Assembly (NCBI RefSeq): GCF_014648435.1
Contig: NZ_BMRC01000011.1
Location: forward strand, 248,001-312,000
Direction of reading: 5' to 3'
From: Nonomuraea spiralis
GTDB lineage: Bacteria; Actinomycetota; Actinomycetes; Streptosporangiales; Streptosporangiaceae
Length of the DNA: 64,000 nucleotides
Below, piece by piece: positions 41,985-50,308 of the stretch. Every line of letters starts with the position of its first letter. The stretch's first letter is position 1. Made by a program: the position numbers and the translations under genes. The notes under the pieces were generated by a model. It was not told the DNA's origin. It did not search any database and was given only the letters and a program-made list of their open reading frames with translations.

Positions 41985-44077
41985 TGGCCATAGACCGCGA
42001 GCCCCGCCTGATGGGCTACGCCGACCGCTGGTCCACGGCCCCCGGGCAGCGGCTGACCCTGCACGCCTCGGGCCCGGCCGGGAACGCCGACGTCACCCTC
42101 GTGGACCTCGTACGGGAGCGCGACCTCACCGCGCCCGTCCCGGCGCCGATCGAGCCGCGGCCGCTGCGCCCCGGCTCCCGGCTGGAGGCGGTCGCGGTGC
42201 CCACCCCGGCCAGGGGCGGCCTCGCCCTCTGGATCCGGCCGAAGCGGCTCGGCCCGCGGCAGGTCGTGGCCCGTCTGGGCGCCTCCGGCTGGCGGCTGCT
42301 GCTCACGCTCGACGAGGCGGGCCGGCCGGAGGCGGCCGTGGTGACGCCGTCCGGGAGCATGGGCTGCCGGCTGCGCTCCGCCGTCCCGCCGGGCGAGTGG
42401 ACGCTGCTGGCGGTGGCGTGGGAGACGACGCCGCTGATGACCGTCCTGCACCTGACCGACTTCCGGGGCCCGGGGGTGAGCTCGGGCCGGGGCCGGCTGC
42501 CGGTGCCCTCCCCGACCGGCGACCTGGTGGTCGGCGCGGGGGACGAGCACCCGTACGCGGGCCGGATCGCCCTGCCGATGGTGACGGCCAGCCTGCTCGC
42601 CACCTCTGAACACACTCTGCTGCGCGACCTGACCACCGGTCCCGACCTGGTCAAACACCTCGGCTCGGACCTCCTGGCCCTGTGGGACCCGTCCGGCGAC
42701 CCCGGCGCGCCGGTCGTACCCGACGTCAGCGGGAACGGCCGCCACGCGGGCGCCGTCAACCGGCCGCTCGCGGGGCTGATCGGCCCGGGAGGCGTCGCCC
42801 GCACCGCCCTCCAGGTCAGCCCGGAGGACCTCGACGACGCCCGCTGGCCGGCGACGTGCGAGCTGACCGTCCCCGAGGACTGCGGCTCGACCGTGCTCGG
42901 CGTCCGGCTGCGCGCCGCGGGGCAGTCCTGCGTCGTCCCGGTGATCGCGGGTCCGGGCGGGGCGCGCGGGAGCCGGGTCGCGGTCGTCCTGCCCACGTTC
43001 ACCTATCTCGCCTACGCCAATCACCGGCAGTCCAGCGAGGCCGAGTACTTCGGGGACTACACGCGGGTGACCGACCGCGGGATCACGCTCTCCCCGGTGG
43101 ACGTCTACCTCAACGAGCACCGCGAGCTCGGCCTGTCCCTCTACGACCAGAGGCAGGAGGGCGGCCACGTCACCCATTCCTCCCGGCTGCGCCCGGTGCT
43201 CAACCTCGACCCCGGCTACCGCTGGTGGATGACCGGCGCGCCGCGCCACTTCGCCGCCGACCTCCTGCTGCTGCGCTGGCTGCGTTCCGAGGGGTTCGAC
43301 TTCGACGTGCTGGCCGACGAGGACGTGCACGAAGGCGGCGCCGCCCTGCTGGCCGGCTACCGCGTCGTCCTGACCGGCAGCCACCCCGAGTACGTCACCG
43401 CCCCCGGCCGCGCGGCCTTCAGCGCGTACGTGTCCGGCGGCGGCCGGCTCATGTACCTGGGCGGCAACGGGTTCTACTGGGTGACCGGCGTCGATCCCCG
43501 CCACCCGCACGCCATCGAGGTCCGCCGCGGCCACGTCGGCGACTGGTGGGACGACGAGCCCGGCGAGGACGTGCTGACCTCCACCGGCGAGCCCGGCGGC
43601 CTCTGGCGCCACCGCGGCCTCGCGCCGCAGGAGCTGCTCGGCGTCGGCTTCGCCGCCCAGGGGTGGGGCCCCGCGCCCGGCTACACCCGCCTGCCCGACA
43701 GCTACCGGGACGAGGCGTCCTGGGTCTTCGAGGGCGTCGGGACGAACCCCGTGGGGACCTGCGGTCTCGCGCTCGGCGGCGCCGCCGGGGACGAGATCGA
43801 CCGGGCCGCCCCCGAGCTCGGCACCCCGCCGGGCACCCTGCTGCTCGCGACCTCCGCGGGCGCCCACAGCCACCACTACCGGCCGCCCACCGAGGAGGCC
43901 GGGCCGGGTGCGGAGACCGTACGCGCCGACATGACCCTGCGACGGCTCGGGAACGGCGGTGCGGTGTTCGCCGCCGGATCCATCAACTGGGTGACCAGTC
44001 TTGCCTGCTGTGATGGTGACATCAGGCGGATCACCCGAAACGTCCTGTCCCGATTCCTGCTCTCCCGCAGCTCGTGA
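41984..44077 (+). CDS. N,N-dimethylformamidase large-subunit-like protein
   Basis: A 697-residue cytoplasmic protein resembling the large subunit of N,N-dimethylformamidase. The N-terminal half is beta-rich with a LamG-like segment ('GDLVVGAGDEHPYAGRIALP', 'LLALWDPSGDPGAPVVPDVS'); the C-terminal half carries the family core 'LPTFTYLAYANHRQSSEAEY', 'GYRWWMTGAPRHFAADLLLL', 'LTGSHPEYVTAPGRAAFSAY' and 'GGNGFYWVTG'. Known members hydrolyse formamides at a mononuclear iron; the substrate here is probably an amide or glycosylamide imported by the coupled transporter. ATG 41984 overlaps the permease stop and follows GAGGAG. No small subunit gene is seen. Confidence 0.75.
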   Translation: MAIDREPRLMGYADRWSTAPGQRLTLHASGPAGNADVTLVDLVRERDLTAPVPAPIEPRPLRPGSRLEAVAVPTPARGGLALWIRPKRLGPRQVVARLGASGWRLLLTLDEAGRPEAAVVTPSGSMGCRLRSAVPPGEWTLLAVAWETTPLMTVLHLTDFRGPGVSSGRGRLPVPSPTGDLVVGAGDEHPYAGRIALPMVTASLLATSEHTLLRDLTTGPDLVKHLGSDLLALWDPSGDPGAPVVPDVSGNGRHAGAVNRPLAGLIGPGGVARTALQVSPEDLDDARWPATCELTVPEDCGSTVLGVRLRAAGQSCVVPVIAGPGGARGSRVAVVLPTFTYLAYANHRQSSEAEYFGDYTRVTDRGITLSPVDVYLNEHRELGLSLYDQRQEGGHVTHSSRLRPVLNLDPGYRWWMTGAPRHFAADLLLLRWLRSEGFDFDVLADEDVHEGGAALLAGYRVVLTGSHPEYVTAPGRAAFSAYVSGGGRLMYLGGNGFYWVTGVDPRHPHAIEVRRGHVGDWWDDEPGEDVLTSTGEPGGLWRHRGLAPQELLGVGFAAQGWGPAPGYTRLPDSYRDEASWVFEGVGTNPVGTCGLALGGAAGDEIDRAAPELGTPPGTLLLATSAGAHSHHYRPPTEEAGPGAETVRADMTLRRLGNGGAVFAAGSINWVTSLACCDGDIRRITRNVLSRFLLSRSS

Positions 44078-44088
44078 GGAGGAGTGAC

Positions 44089-45000
44089 GTGACCACCGCC
44101 AGCGCGAGGCACCTCGACTACCCCTATCCCCGCACGTCGGGCGATCTGACCGACGAGATGTTATCCATGCCCGCCGAGGAGCTGGCGGCGATCGCCCGCC
44201 ATCCGCTGACCGTTTACCCCGACACCACCGAGCTCTACTACCGGCTGGCCCGGGAGATGGCCGACGAGCTGCGCGCGAACAACATGCGCGGCGAGCCCAC
44301 CCGCTGGATCCTGCCCGTGGGCCCGAAGGCGCAGTACCCGATACTCGCGCGCATCTGCAACGAGGAGCGCATCAGCTGGGCCGACGTGTTCGCCTTCCAC
44401 ATGGACGAGTTCCTCGACTGGCAGGGCAGGCCGGTGGAGCCGTCGCACCCCTTCAGCTTCCGGGGTTACTGCGACCGCAACCTCTACCAGCTTCTCGACC
44501 CCGACCTGCGGCCCCACCCGGACAACGTCGTCTTCCCCGACGTGTTCGACCCCGACGCCTTCGGCGAGCGCCTGCGCCGGGCCGGCGGCGCAGACACCTG
44601 CTTCGCGGGCTTCGGCTACCGGGGGCACCTGGCCTTCAACGAGCCGCCGTCCACACGCTGGCACCAGTACACCGCCGAGGAGTTCGCCGCCTCGACCACG
44701 CGCGTCGTCCCCCTGCTGGAAGACACGATCGTGGCCCACTCCCACCGCGTGACCGGCGGTTACACGCAGGCGATCCCGCGTATGGCGATCACCGTCGGCA
44801 TGTCGGAGATCCTCTCCGCCCGGCGGCTGCACCTCATCACCGACGGGGGCGCATGGAAGCGCTACATCGTCCGCGTCCTTCTGCTCACCACCGAGCCGGA
44901 CGTGCTGCTCCCGGTGACCTTCGCCCACCGCCACCCCGACGTACGGGTGACCGTGGACGCCGACAGCATCGCGCCGTGCGCCCTGGGGCTGGGCTCATGA
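44089..45000 (+). CDS. NagB-like glucosamine-6-phosphate deaminase/isomerase family protein
   Basis: A 303-residue sugar-phosphate isomerase-type protein. 'HPLTVYPDTTELYYRLAREM', 'FAFHMDEFLDWQGRPVEPSH' and 'GFGYRGHLAFNEPPSTRW' correspond to NagB catalytic regions, with 'GFGYRGH' in place of the usual 'GIGxDGH', so the general-base aspartate is replaced by arginine. It may act on a modified amino sugar phosphate or be altered in chemistry. GTG 44089 is spaced six bases from GAGGAGG; the GTG at 44074 overlaps the previous stop. Followed by a PfkB kinase with ATGA overlap, suggesting a phosphorylation-deamination route. Confidence 0.78.
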   Translation: MTTASARHLDYPYPRTSGDLTDEMLSMPAEELAAIARHPLTVYPDTTELYYRLAREMADELRANNMRGEPTRWILPVGPKAQYPILARICNEERISWADVFAFHMDEFLDWQGRPVEPSHPFSFRGYCDRNLYQLLDPDLRPHPDNVVFPDVFDPDAFGERLRRAGGADTCFAGFGYRGHLAFNEPPSTRWHQYTAEEFAASTTRVVPLLEDTIVAHSHRVTGGYTQAIPRMAITVGMSEILSARRLHLITDGGAWKRYIVRVLLLTTEPDVLLPVTFAHRHPDVRVTVDADSIAPCALGLGS

Positions 45001-45926
45001 CCGTCGTCGCGATCGGCGCCTACATCGTCGACCTCTACATGTTCGGCGACCGCCTGCCGGAGCCGGGCGAGAGCGTCAACGCCGCCGACTACGCCACCGC
45101 CCACGGCGGCAAGGCCGCGAACGTGGCCGTCGCCGCCGCCCGGCTGGGCGCCCCCACCAGCTTCGTCGGCTGCCTCGGCGACGACGGCGCCAGGCCGGTG
45201 GCGCTGGCCGAGCTGCGCGCCGAGGGCATCGACGTCGGCGACTGCACCACCGCCATCGGCGTGGCGACCGGGCGCAGCTTCGTCTGCGTCGACGCCGGTG
45301 GCGGGCAACTGGTCATGACCTGGCCGGGGGCCGCCGACCTGCTGCCGCCCGCCCAGGCGGCCGCCGCGGTCGCCGACCTGCCCACCGGATCGGTGCTCGT
45401 GCTCCAGGGCGAGATCCCGCTGGAGATCTCGTACGCCGCCGCGACGGCGGCCCCGGCGGGCGTGCGCGTGTTGCTCAACCCCAGCCCGGCGGGACCGTTC
45501 CGGGAGGGTACGGGCAAGGAGCTGCTGGCCCGCGCCGACGTGCTCGTGCTCAACGAGGGCGAGCTGTCGGCCCTGGCCGGGGACACCCCCGGCGACCTGG
45601 ACGATCTGCGCGGCAGGACCAGAGGACGCACCGTCGTCGTCACCCGCGGCGAGCACGGCGCCGAGATCGCCGACGACGGCGGCACTATGCTGATCGACGT
45701 CCCCAGCGTGCGCGTTGTGGACACCACCGGCGCGGGTGACGCCTTCACCGGCGCGCTGGCGGCCGCCCTCCGCGCCGGCACGGGCCTGGTGCGCGGCGTC
45801 CGGCTCGCCTGTCAGGTGGCGACCGTCTCGGTCACGCGCCGGTTCTGTGCCCCCAGCTACCCATCGGCCGCAGAGCTCGGCATCGCCCCGCTCCACGGTC
45901 CGTCCGTGCAGGAGAGACCCGCGTGA
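44997..45926 (+). CDS. PfkB-family (ribokinase-like) carbohydrate kinase
   Basis: A 309-residue sugar or nucleoside kinase. The N-terminal signature is 'ATAHGGKAANVAVAAARLGA' and the C-terminal ATP/anion-hole signature 'VVDTTGAGDAFTGALAAALR' contains the catalytic aspartate. 'LLNPSPAG' and 'LVLNEGEL' match ribokinase. It would phosphorylate the sugar set free or imported by the preceding proteins. ATG 44997 overlaps the NagB-like stop, and its stop overlaps the GntR gene start. Confidence 0.9.
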   Translation: MTVVAIGAYIVDLYMFGDRLPEPGESVNAADYATAHGGKAANVAVAAARLGAPTSFVGCLGDDGARPVALAELRAEGIDVGDCTTAIGVATGRSFVCVDAGGGQLVMTWPGAADLLPPAQAAAAVADLPTGSVLVLQGEIPLEISYAAATAAPAGVRVLLNPSPAGPFREGTGKELLARADVLVLNEGELSALAGDTPGDLDDLRGRTRGRTVVVTRGEHGAEIADDGGTMLIDVPSVRVVDTTGAGDAFTGALAAALRAGTGLVRGVRLACQVATVSVTRRFCAPSYPSAAELGIAPLHGPSVQERPA

Positions 45927-46648
45927 CACGACGTCATCCCACCCTGGCCATCCAGATCCGTGACCGGCTGCACGCCCTGATCGTCGAACAGGGGTTGCGC
46001 CCGGGGGACAGGCTGCCTTCGGAGAACGAGCTCATGACCCTGTTCGACGTCGGGCGTACGAGCATCAGGGAGGCGTTCAAGCTCCTGGAGCAGGAAGGGC
46101 TGATCCAGGCCCGCCACGGCGACGGCCGCTACCTCACCTCACAACCCAGCCTGGACCGGCCGCTGACCAGGCTCGAAGGCGTGACGGAGATGCTGGCCAG
46201 CCGCGGGTTCACCGCCGACAACACCGTCCTCGACGTCGTGGCCACCGAGCCGGACCGGCACCAGCGGGAGCTGCTCCAGCTCCCGCCCGGCGAGGCCATC
46301 GTCCGGCTGGAACGGCTGCGCCGGCACCGGGACGACGCGCTGCTGTACTCGATCGACCTGTTCCCGCGCTCGCTCATCGGCCGTCCCATGGACGAGGTGG
46401 ACTGGACCGGGTCGCTGTTCCAGCTCCTCACCGAGTACGGCCACACCATCGCGTACGCCGTCGCCCAGGTCCGCGCGGTGACCCTCAGCCACGCCCAGGC
46501 CGAGCGCATCGGCAGCCACGAGGACGGCGGCGCCTGGCTGCTGCTCCTCCAGACCCACCACGACAGCGCCGGACGGCCGCTGCTGTATTCGCAGGACTAC
46601 CACAGGGGCACCGACTTCTCCTTCCACCTGGTGAGACGCCGCGACTGA
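45923..46648 (+). CDS. GntR-family regulator with UTRA domain, end of catabolic operon
   Basis: Transcription factor of 241 residues. GntR winged helix: 'PTLAIQIRDRLHALIVEQGL', 'LPSENELMTLFDVGRTSIRE', 'LLEQEGLIQARHGDGRYLT'. UTRA/HutC domain: 'IVRLERLRRHRDDALLYSID' and 'PLLYSQDYHRGTDFSFHLV'. GTG 45923 overlaps the kinase stop (GTGA), so it is the last gene of the operon starting at 38615 and probably represses it until a sugar phosphate or similar ligand binds. Confidence 0.9.
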   Translation: MTRRHPTLAIQIRDRLHALIVEQGLRPGDRLPSENELMTLFDVGRTSIREAFKLLEQEGLIQARHGDGRYLTSQPSLDRPLTRLEGVTEMLASRGFTADNTVLDVVATEPDRHQRELLQLPPGEAIVRLERLRRHRDDALLYSIDLFPRSLIGRPMDEVDWTGSLFQLLTEYGHTIAYAVAQVRAVTLSHAQAERIGSHEDGGAWLLLLQTHHDSAGRPLLYSQDYHRGTDFSFHLVRRRD

Positions 46649-46706
46649 CAGAACTCCCGCCGCGTACCGACCGACCGCCGTTCGCCGACGCAGAGAGGAT
46701 CATGCG

Positions 46707-47399
46707 ATGAGTGCCATCACGCTGGAGGCCGGCCAGCCGATCCCGGCCTCCCCTTCCAGCCTCCGTGCGAGGTGCTCCAGGCTGTCCGTGTTCTGGCTCG
46801 CCGAGGACGAGGTCTCCTACTACGGGCTCCCGCCGTTGCTCATGAAGGTGTCGAACGTGGCCGGGGTCGCGGTCGTGCGCAGCGTGTCGGAGGCCAGGGC
46901 GCTGCTGCTGGCCGGCGAGGACTTCGACGTGGCGGTGATCCCGCTCGCCGTCCTGCCGGACGTGCTGGGCGGGCGTCCCCGCCGGGCGCGCCCGCGGATC
47001 CTGGCCATGGTGCGGCAGGGGGAGGAACCGGCCCCCTGCCTTGCCCAGCGGTACGACCTGGCCGGTTGCCTGCCGTGGGACGAGATCAATGTCGCGGGCT
47101 TGTCGGGCACCTTCGAACGACTGCTGCGCGGCGACGCGCCCGTCCCGTCCAGGCGCGGCCCTGACCTGCTCGGACGCCTGACCGAACGCGAGCACCTCGT
47201 CCTGGCGCTGCTGCTGCGCGGGATGAGCAACCACCAGATCGCCCGTGCCATGGACATCTCCATCCACGGCGTCAAACGGCACATCTCGAACCTGCTCGTC
47301 AAGTTCAACTGCTCCAACCGCACCGAGGTCGCCCTGGTCGCCCAGCGCCTCGGCCTCGACTCCCGCAACCAGCGCCATCTGAGCACCACCGGCAAGTAG
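46707..47399 (+). CDS. LuxR-type regulator with degenerate receiver domain
   Basis: A 230-residue regulator. The C-terminal LuxR helix-turn-helix is clear: 'LTEREHLVLALLLRGMSNHQ', 'IARAMDISIHGVKRHISNLL'. The N-terminal domain looks like a response-regulator receiver, but at the phospho-acceptor position ('EDFDVAVIPLAVLPD') proline P79 replaces aspartate, so it cannot be phosphorylated normally; it may bind a ligand or product, as some antibiotic-cluster regulators do. ATG 46707 follows GAGAGG. The halogenase-like gene starts 48 bases downstream, so it may control that gene and the nucleoside cluster. Confidence 0.83.
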   Translation: MSAITLEAGQPIPASPSSLRARCSRLSVFWLAEDEVSYYGLPPLLMKVSNVAGVAVVRSVSEARALLLAGEDFDVAVIPLAVLPDVLGGRPRRARPRILAMVRQGEEPAPCLAQRYDLAGCLPWDEINVAGLSGTFERLLRGDAPVPSRRGPDLLGRLTEREHLVLALLLRGMSNHQIARAMDISIHGVKRHISNLLVKFNCSNRTEVALVAQRLGLDSRNQRHLSTTGK

Positions 47400-47447
47400 C
47401 ACGTACGACGAACCATCCCAGAACGGTCATCGAGAAATGGAGTGGCA

Positions 47448-48380
47448 ATGGACGTCCCTCTCATGGAACTCAGCGGCCGCGCTCCCGTCGTCAGGCTGCA
47501 TGACATCGAGGCGGACATGGCCGCCTCCACCGAAGCCATCAGGTCGCAGCTGACCGGATGGGGCTTCATGGCCGCGGAGGTCCCCGGCATCGGCGAGCGC
47601 GTCGAGGCCATGATGAACGAGTTCGCCGCGGCCTGCGGATCGGCCGAGCCGCGCCTGTCCGACTACGCCTACACCGCCGTCCCGCAGCTCGCCGTCGGCG
47701 GCACGCACGGGTTCTTCCCGTACAACTCGGAGATCCCGCGGCTGGCCAACGGCGTGCCGGACCCGAAGGAGTTCATCCACGTCAGCGGCGCCATGATCGG
47801 CGACCAGCCGCCCGGGGCGGGGGACGTGCTGCGCGCCTTCCCCGCGTTCGGCACCCGTGCCGCCGAGGTGTTCGACATCGCCTTCCGGCTGATCTCGCTG
47901 TTCGGCGAGGTCGTCCGGGGCATGCTGCCGCCCGGCACGCCCGAACTGGACCTGTCGCACGACGCGACGAACCTGCGGGTGATCCACTACCGGGACGTGG
48001 GCGACCGCCAGGTGCTGGCCCACGAGCACTCCGGCATCCAGATGCTCGGCCTCCAGCTACCTCCGTCCGACCAGGGCCTCCAGTACGTCCTGCACGACGG
48101 CACGTGGGTCGAGCCGGTGATCGCCGGGACCGACGTGGTGCTGTGCAACATCGGCCGGATGCTGACCAGCGCCTCCGACGGGCGGTTCCGGCCGTCCACG
48201 CACCGCGTGCACACCAGGCCGATGCCCGCCGGGTACGAGCGCCTGTCGTCGGTGCTCTTCGCCTACCCGCAACACAAGGCACGTCAATGGAAGATGGTGG
48301 ACGGCGAGCTGATGACGCTGAACTCCACATGGGGCGACTTCATCGAGAGCCGCTTCCAGGGTCTCGGCAAGCAGTCCTGA
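47448..48380 (+). CDS. adaV: IPNS-like 2OG-Fe(II) enzyme without carboxylate ligand; probable nucleotide halogenase (AdaV-like)
   Basis: A 310-residue member of the isopenicillin-N-synthase-like 2-oxoglutarate/Fe(II) family ('GTHGFFPYNSEIPRLANG', 'DPKEFIHV'). The usual metal triad H-x-D...H is altered: the region reads H192-E-H194-S-G196, with the distal histidine H252 in 'RPSTHRVHTRP' and the 2OG-binding R-x-S in 'ERLSSVLFAYP'. Read as H194-x-G196, it is the halogenase pattern, in which chloride takes the place of the missing carboxylate. From memory the 2'-chloropentostatin halogenase AdaV (AdeV) chlorinates 2'-dAMP with such a site. ATG 47448 follows GGAG. Placement about 9 kb from the biosynthetic core but behind a pathway-type regulator supports the role; alignment not available. 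Confidence 0.7.
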   Translation: MDVPLMELSGRAPVVRLHDIEADMAASTEAIRSQLTGWGFMAAEVPGIGERVEAMMNEFAAACGSAEPRLSDYAYTAVPQLAVGGTHGFFPYNSEIPRLANGVPDPKEFIHVSGAMIGDQPPGAGDVLRAFPAFGTRAAEVFDIAFRLISLFGEVVRGMLPPGTPELDLSHDATNLRVIHYRDVGDRQVLAHEHSGIQMLGLQLPPSDQGLQYVLHDGTWVEPVIAGTDVVLCNIGRMLTSASDGRFRPSTHRVHTRPMPAGYERLSSVLFAYPQHKARQWKMVDGELMTLNSTWGDFIESRFQGLGKQS

Positions 48381-48391
48381 CCATCCCGGGC

Positions 48392-48426
48392 CCCGGACGG
48401 CGGCACCTGCCCCGCCGCCGTCCGGG
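48392..48426. terminator. Strong hairpin terminator between convergent genes
   Basis: CCCGGACGGCGGC (48392-48404) pairs perfectly with GCCGCCGTCCGGG (48414-48426), a 13-bp stem with a nine-base loop. It lies 12 bases after the halogenase-like gene and 9 before the end of the leftward hydrolase gene, so it should end both transcripts. Confidence 0.75.
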
Positions 48427-48434
48427 ACGGCCGG

Positions 48435-49160
48435 TCAGGAGGCGGTGGCGCGGACCGCCTCGCGGATCACGCCGGCCACCTCTTCGGGACGGGACACCGC
48501 GACCGCGTGCGAGGCGCCGGCGACCTCCACGGCCTTCGCCCCGGCCCGCTCGGCCCCGAACCGCTGCACGTCGGGGTTGATGGCCTGGTCGGCGTCCGCG
48601 ATGACGGCCCACGACGGCTTCGTCCGCCAGGCCGCCGTGCCCGGGGCCTCGGTGAACGCCCCGGCCGCCAGCGGCCGCTGCGCCACCGCCAGGACACGGG
48701 TGACCTCGGCGGGCACGTCCGCGGCGAAGATCTCGGGGAAGGCGTCGGCGGCGATGGTGAACTCCACGGCCTGCCCGCCGTCCGCCGTGGGATAGGACGC
48801 CTGTCGCAGGCCGGCCGCGAGCGGCGGTTCCGGGAAGCGTCCTTGCAGGTCGGCCAGGCTCTCGTTCTCCTCCGGCACGTACGCGGCGACGTAGACGAGG
48901 CCGACGACGTTCTCCGCGGCTCCGGCCACGGTGATGACCGCGCCGCCGTAGGAGTGGCCCACCAGCACGACCGGGCCGTCGACCTGGGCCGCCACGGAGG
49001 CGACGTACGCCGCGTCCGCGGCCAGGCCGCGCAGCGGGTTGGGCGGGGCCAGCACGGGGATGCCGTCCCGCTGCAGCCCGGCGATGACGCCGGACCAGCT
49101 CGCGGCGTCGGCGAACGCGCCGTGCACGAGGACGGCCGTCGGGGTGGTGCTCTGCGTCAT
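48435..49160 (-). CDS. Alpha/beta hydrolase
   Basis: A 241-residue hydrolase of the EstC/salicylate-esterase-like group. The opening 'TAVLVHGAFADAASWSGVIA' and the nucleophile elbow 'VVLVGHSYGGAVIT' are clear, with the catalytic histidine near the end in 'VEVAGASHAVAVSRPEEVAG' and an acid residue likely in 'AVIADADQAINPD'. ATG 49160 follows GAAGGAG. It is divergent from another esterase gene; the 183 bases between hold an 11-bp inverted repeat. Natural substrate unknown. Confidence 0.88.
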   Translation of the reverse strand: MTQSTTPTAVLVHGAFADAASWSGVIAGLQRDGIPVLAPPNPLRGLAADAAYVASVAAQVDGPVVLVGHSYGGAVITVAGAAENVVGLVYVAAYVPEENESLADLQGRFPEPPLAAGLRQASYPTADGGQAVEFTIAADAFPEIFAADVPAEVTRVLAVAQRPLAAGAFTEAPGTAAWRTKPSWAVIADADQAINPDVQRFGAERAGAKAVEVAGASHAVAVSRPEEVAGVIREAVRATAS

Positions 49161-49237
49161 GGGGAAAAGCTCCTTCTCGGGGCATACGGGGACCGGTTGT
49201 CTCCACCGGAGATCCAAACAGCCGGCCACGCGCGGGC

Positions 49238-49277
49238 ACGAGGCGGAAACGTACTTCTGCCTGTGGTTCCGCCTCGT
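49238..49277. promoter_or_regulatory. 11-bp inverted repeat between divergent hydrolase genes
   Basis: ACGAGGCGGAA (49238-49248) and TTCCGCCTCGT (49267-49277) are exact reverse complements with 18 bases between. Their centre lies 98 bases from the leftward start and 87 from the rightward start, fitting a shared operator. No regulator gene is adjacent. The rest of 49161-49343 shows no clear promoter boxes. Confidence 0.4.
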
Positions 49278-49343
49278 CCTCACCCGGGGGTGGTTGCTTT
49301 GATGGGCGACGGCCCCCCGCTTTCCACCTCTCTTGGAGCCATC

Positions 49344-50297
49344 ATGAACAAGCCCGTCCTGGAACCCGCCGCGCAGTCGTTCGCCGAGGCCACCGCCGAG
49401 CCGCCGTACCTCTTCCAGCTCCCGCCGGAGGAGGGCCGCAAGGCCGTGGACGAGGTGCAGTCGGGCCCGGCCGACCTGCCCGCCGTCGACGAGGAGTGGG
49501 TGACGGTCCCCGGCGGCCCCACCGGCGAGGTCAGGGCCCGCATCGTGCGGCCCGCGGGCAGCGCCGGCGACCTGCCCGTGATCATCTACATCCACGGCGC
49601 CGGCTGGGTGTTCGGCAACGCCCGCACCCACGACCGGCTGGTCCGCGAGCTGGCCGTGGGCGCCGGCGCCGCCGTCGTCTTCCCCGAGTACGACCTGTCG
49701 CCCGAGCACCGCTACCCGGTCGCCATCGAGCAGAACTGGACGGTCGCCCGCTGGATCGTCGCCGAGGGCGCGTCCAAGGGCCTGGACGCCACGCGCCTCG
49801 CGGTGGCCGGCGACTCGGTGGGCGGCAACATGACCGCCGCGCTGACCATCATGGCCAAGCGGCGCGGCGGGCTGCCGCTGCGCCAGCAGGTGCTGTTCTA
49901 CCCGGTGACCGACGCGTCCTTCGACACCGACTCCTACCGGCAGTTCGCCGAGGGCTACTTCCTGCGCCGGGACGGCATGCAGTGGTTCTGGGACCAGTAC
50001 ACGACCTCCGCCGCCGAGCGCGCCGAGATCACCGCGTCCCCGTTGCGGGCCACCACCGAGGAGCTGGCCGGGCTGCCGCCGGCGCTGGTCATCACCGGCG
50101 AGGCGGACGTGCTGCGGGACGAGGGCGAGGCGTACGCCGCCAAGCTGCGCGCGGCCGGGGTGCCCGTGACCGCCGTGCGCTACCAGGGCATCATCCACGA
50201 CTTCGTCATGCTCAACGCGCTGCGCGGCACGTACGCGGCCGGGTCGGCGATCGAGCTGGCCATCGGCACGCTGCGCCGGGCCCTGCACGAGAGCTGA
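49344..50297 (+). CDS. Alpha/beta hydrolase, hormone-sensitive-lipase-like esterase
   Basis: A 317-residue esterase. The oxyanion-hole motif is 'IYIHGAGWVFGNARTHDRL' (HGAGW for the usual HGGGW), the nucleophile elbow 'GDSVGGNM', the acid is in 'VITGEADVLRDEGEAYA' and the histidine in 'GIIHDFVML', so the triad is complete. ATG 49344 follows TTGGAG. A second hydrolase-like gene lies 11 bases downstream and is probably cotranscribed. Confidence 0.9.
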   Translation: MNKPVLEPAAQSFAEATAEPPYLFQLPPEEGRKAVDEVQSGPADLPAVDEEWVTVPGGPTGEVRARIVRPAGSAGDLPVIIYIHGAGWVFGNARTHDRLVRELAVGAGAAVVFPEYDLSPEHRYPVAIEQNWTVARWIVAEGASKGLDATRLAVAGDSVGGNMTAALTIMAKRRGGLPLRQQVLFYPVTDASFDTDSYRQFAEGYFLRRDGMQWFWDQYTTSAAERAEITASPLRATTEELAGLPPALVITGEADVLRDEGEAYAAKLRAAGVPVTAVRYQGIIHDFVMLNALRGTYAAGSAIELAIGTLRRALHES

Positions 50298-50308
50298 CCC
50301 GCCGCGCC

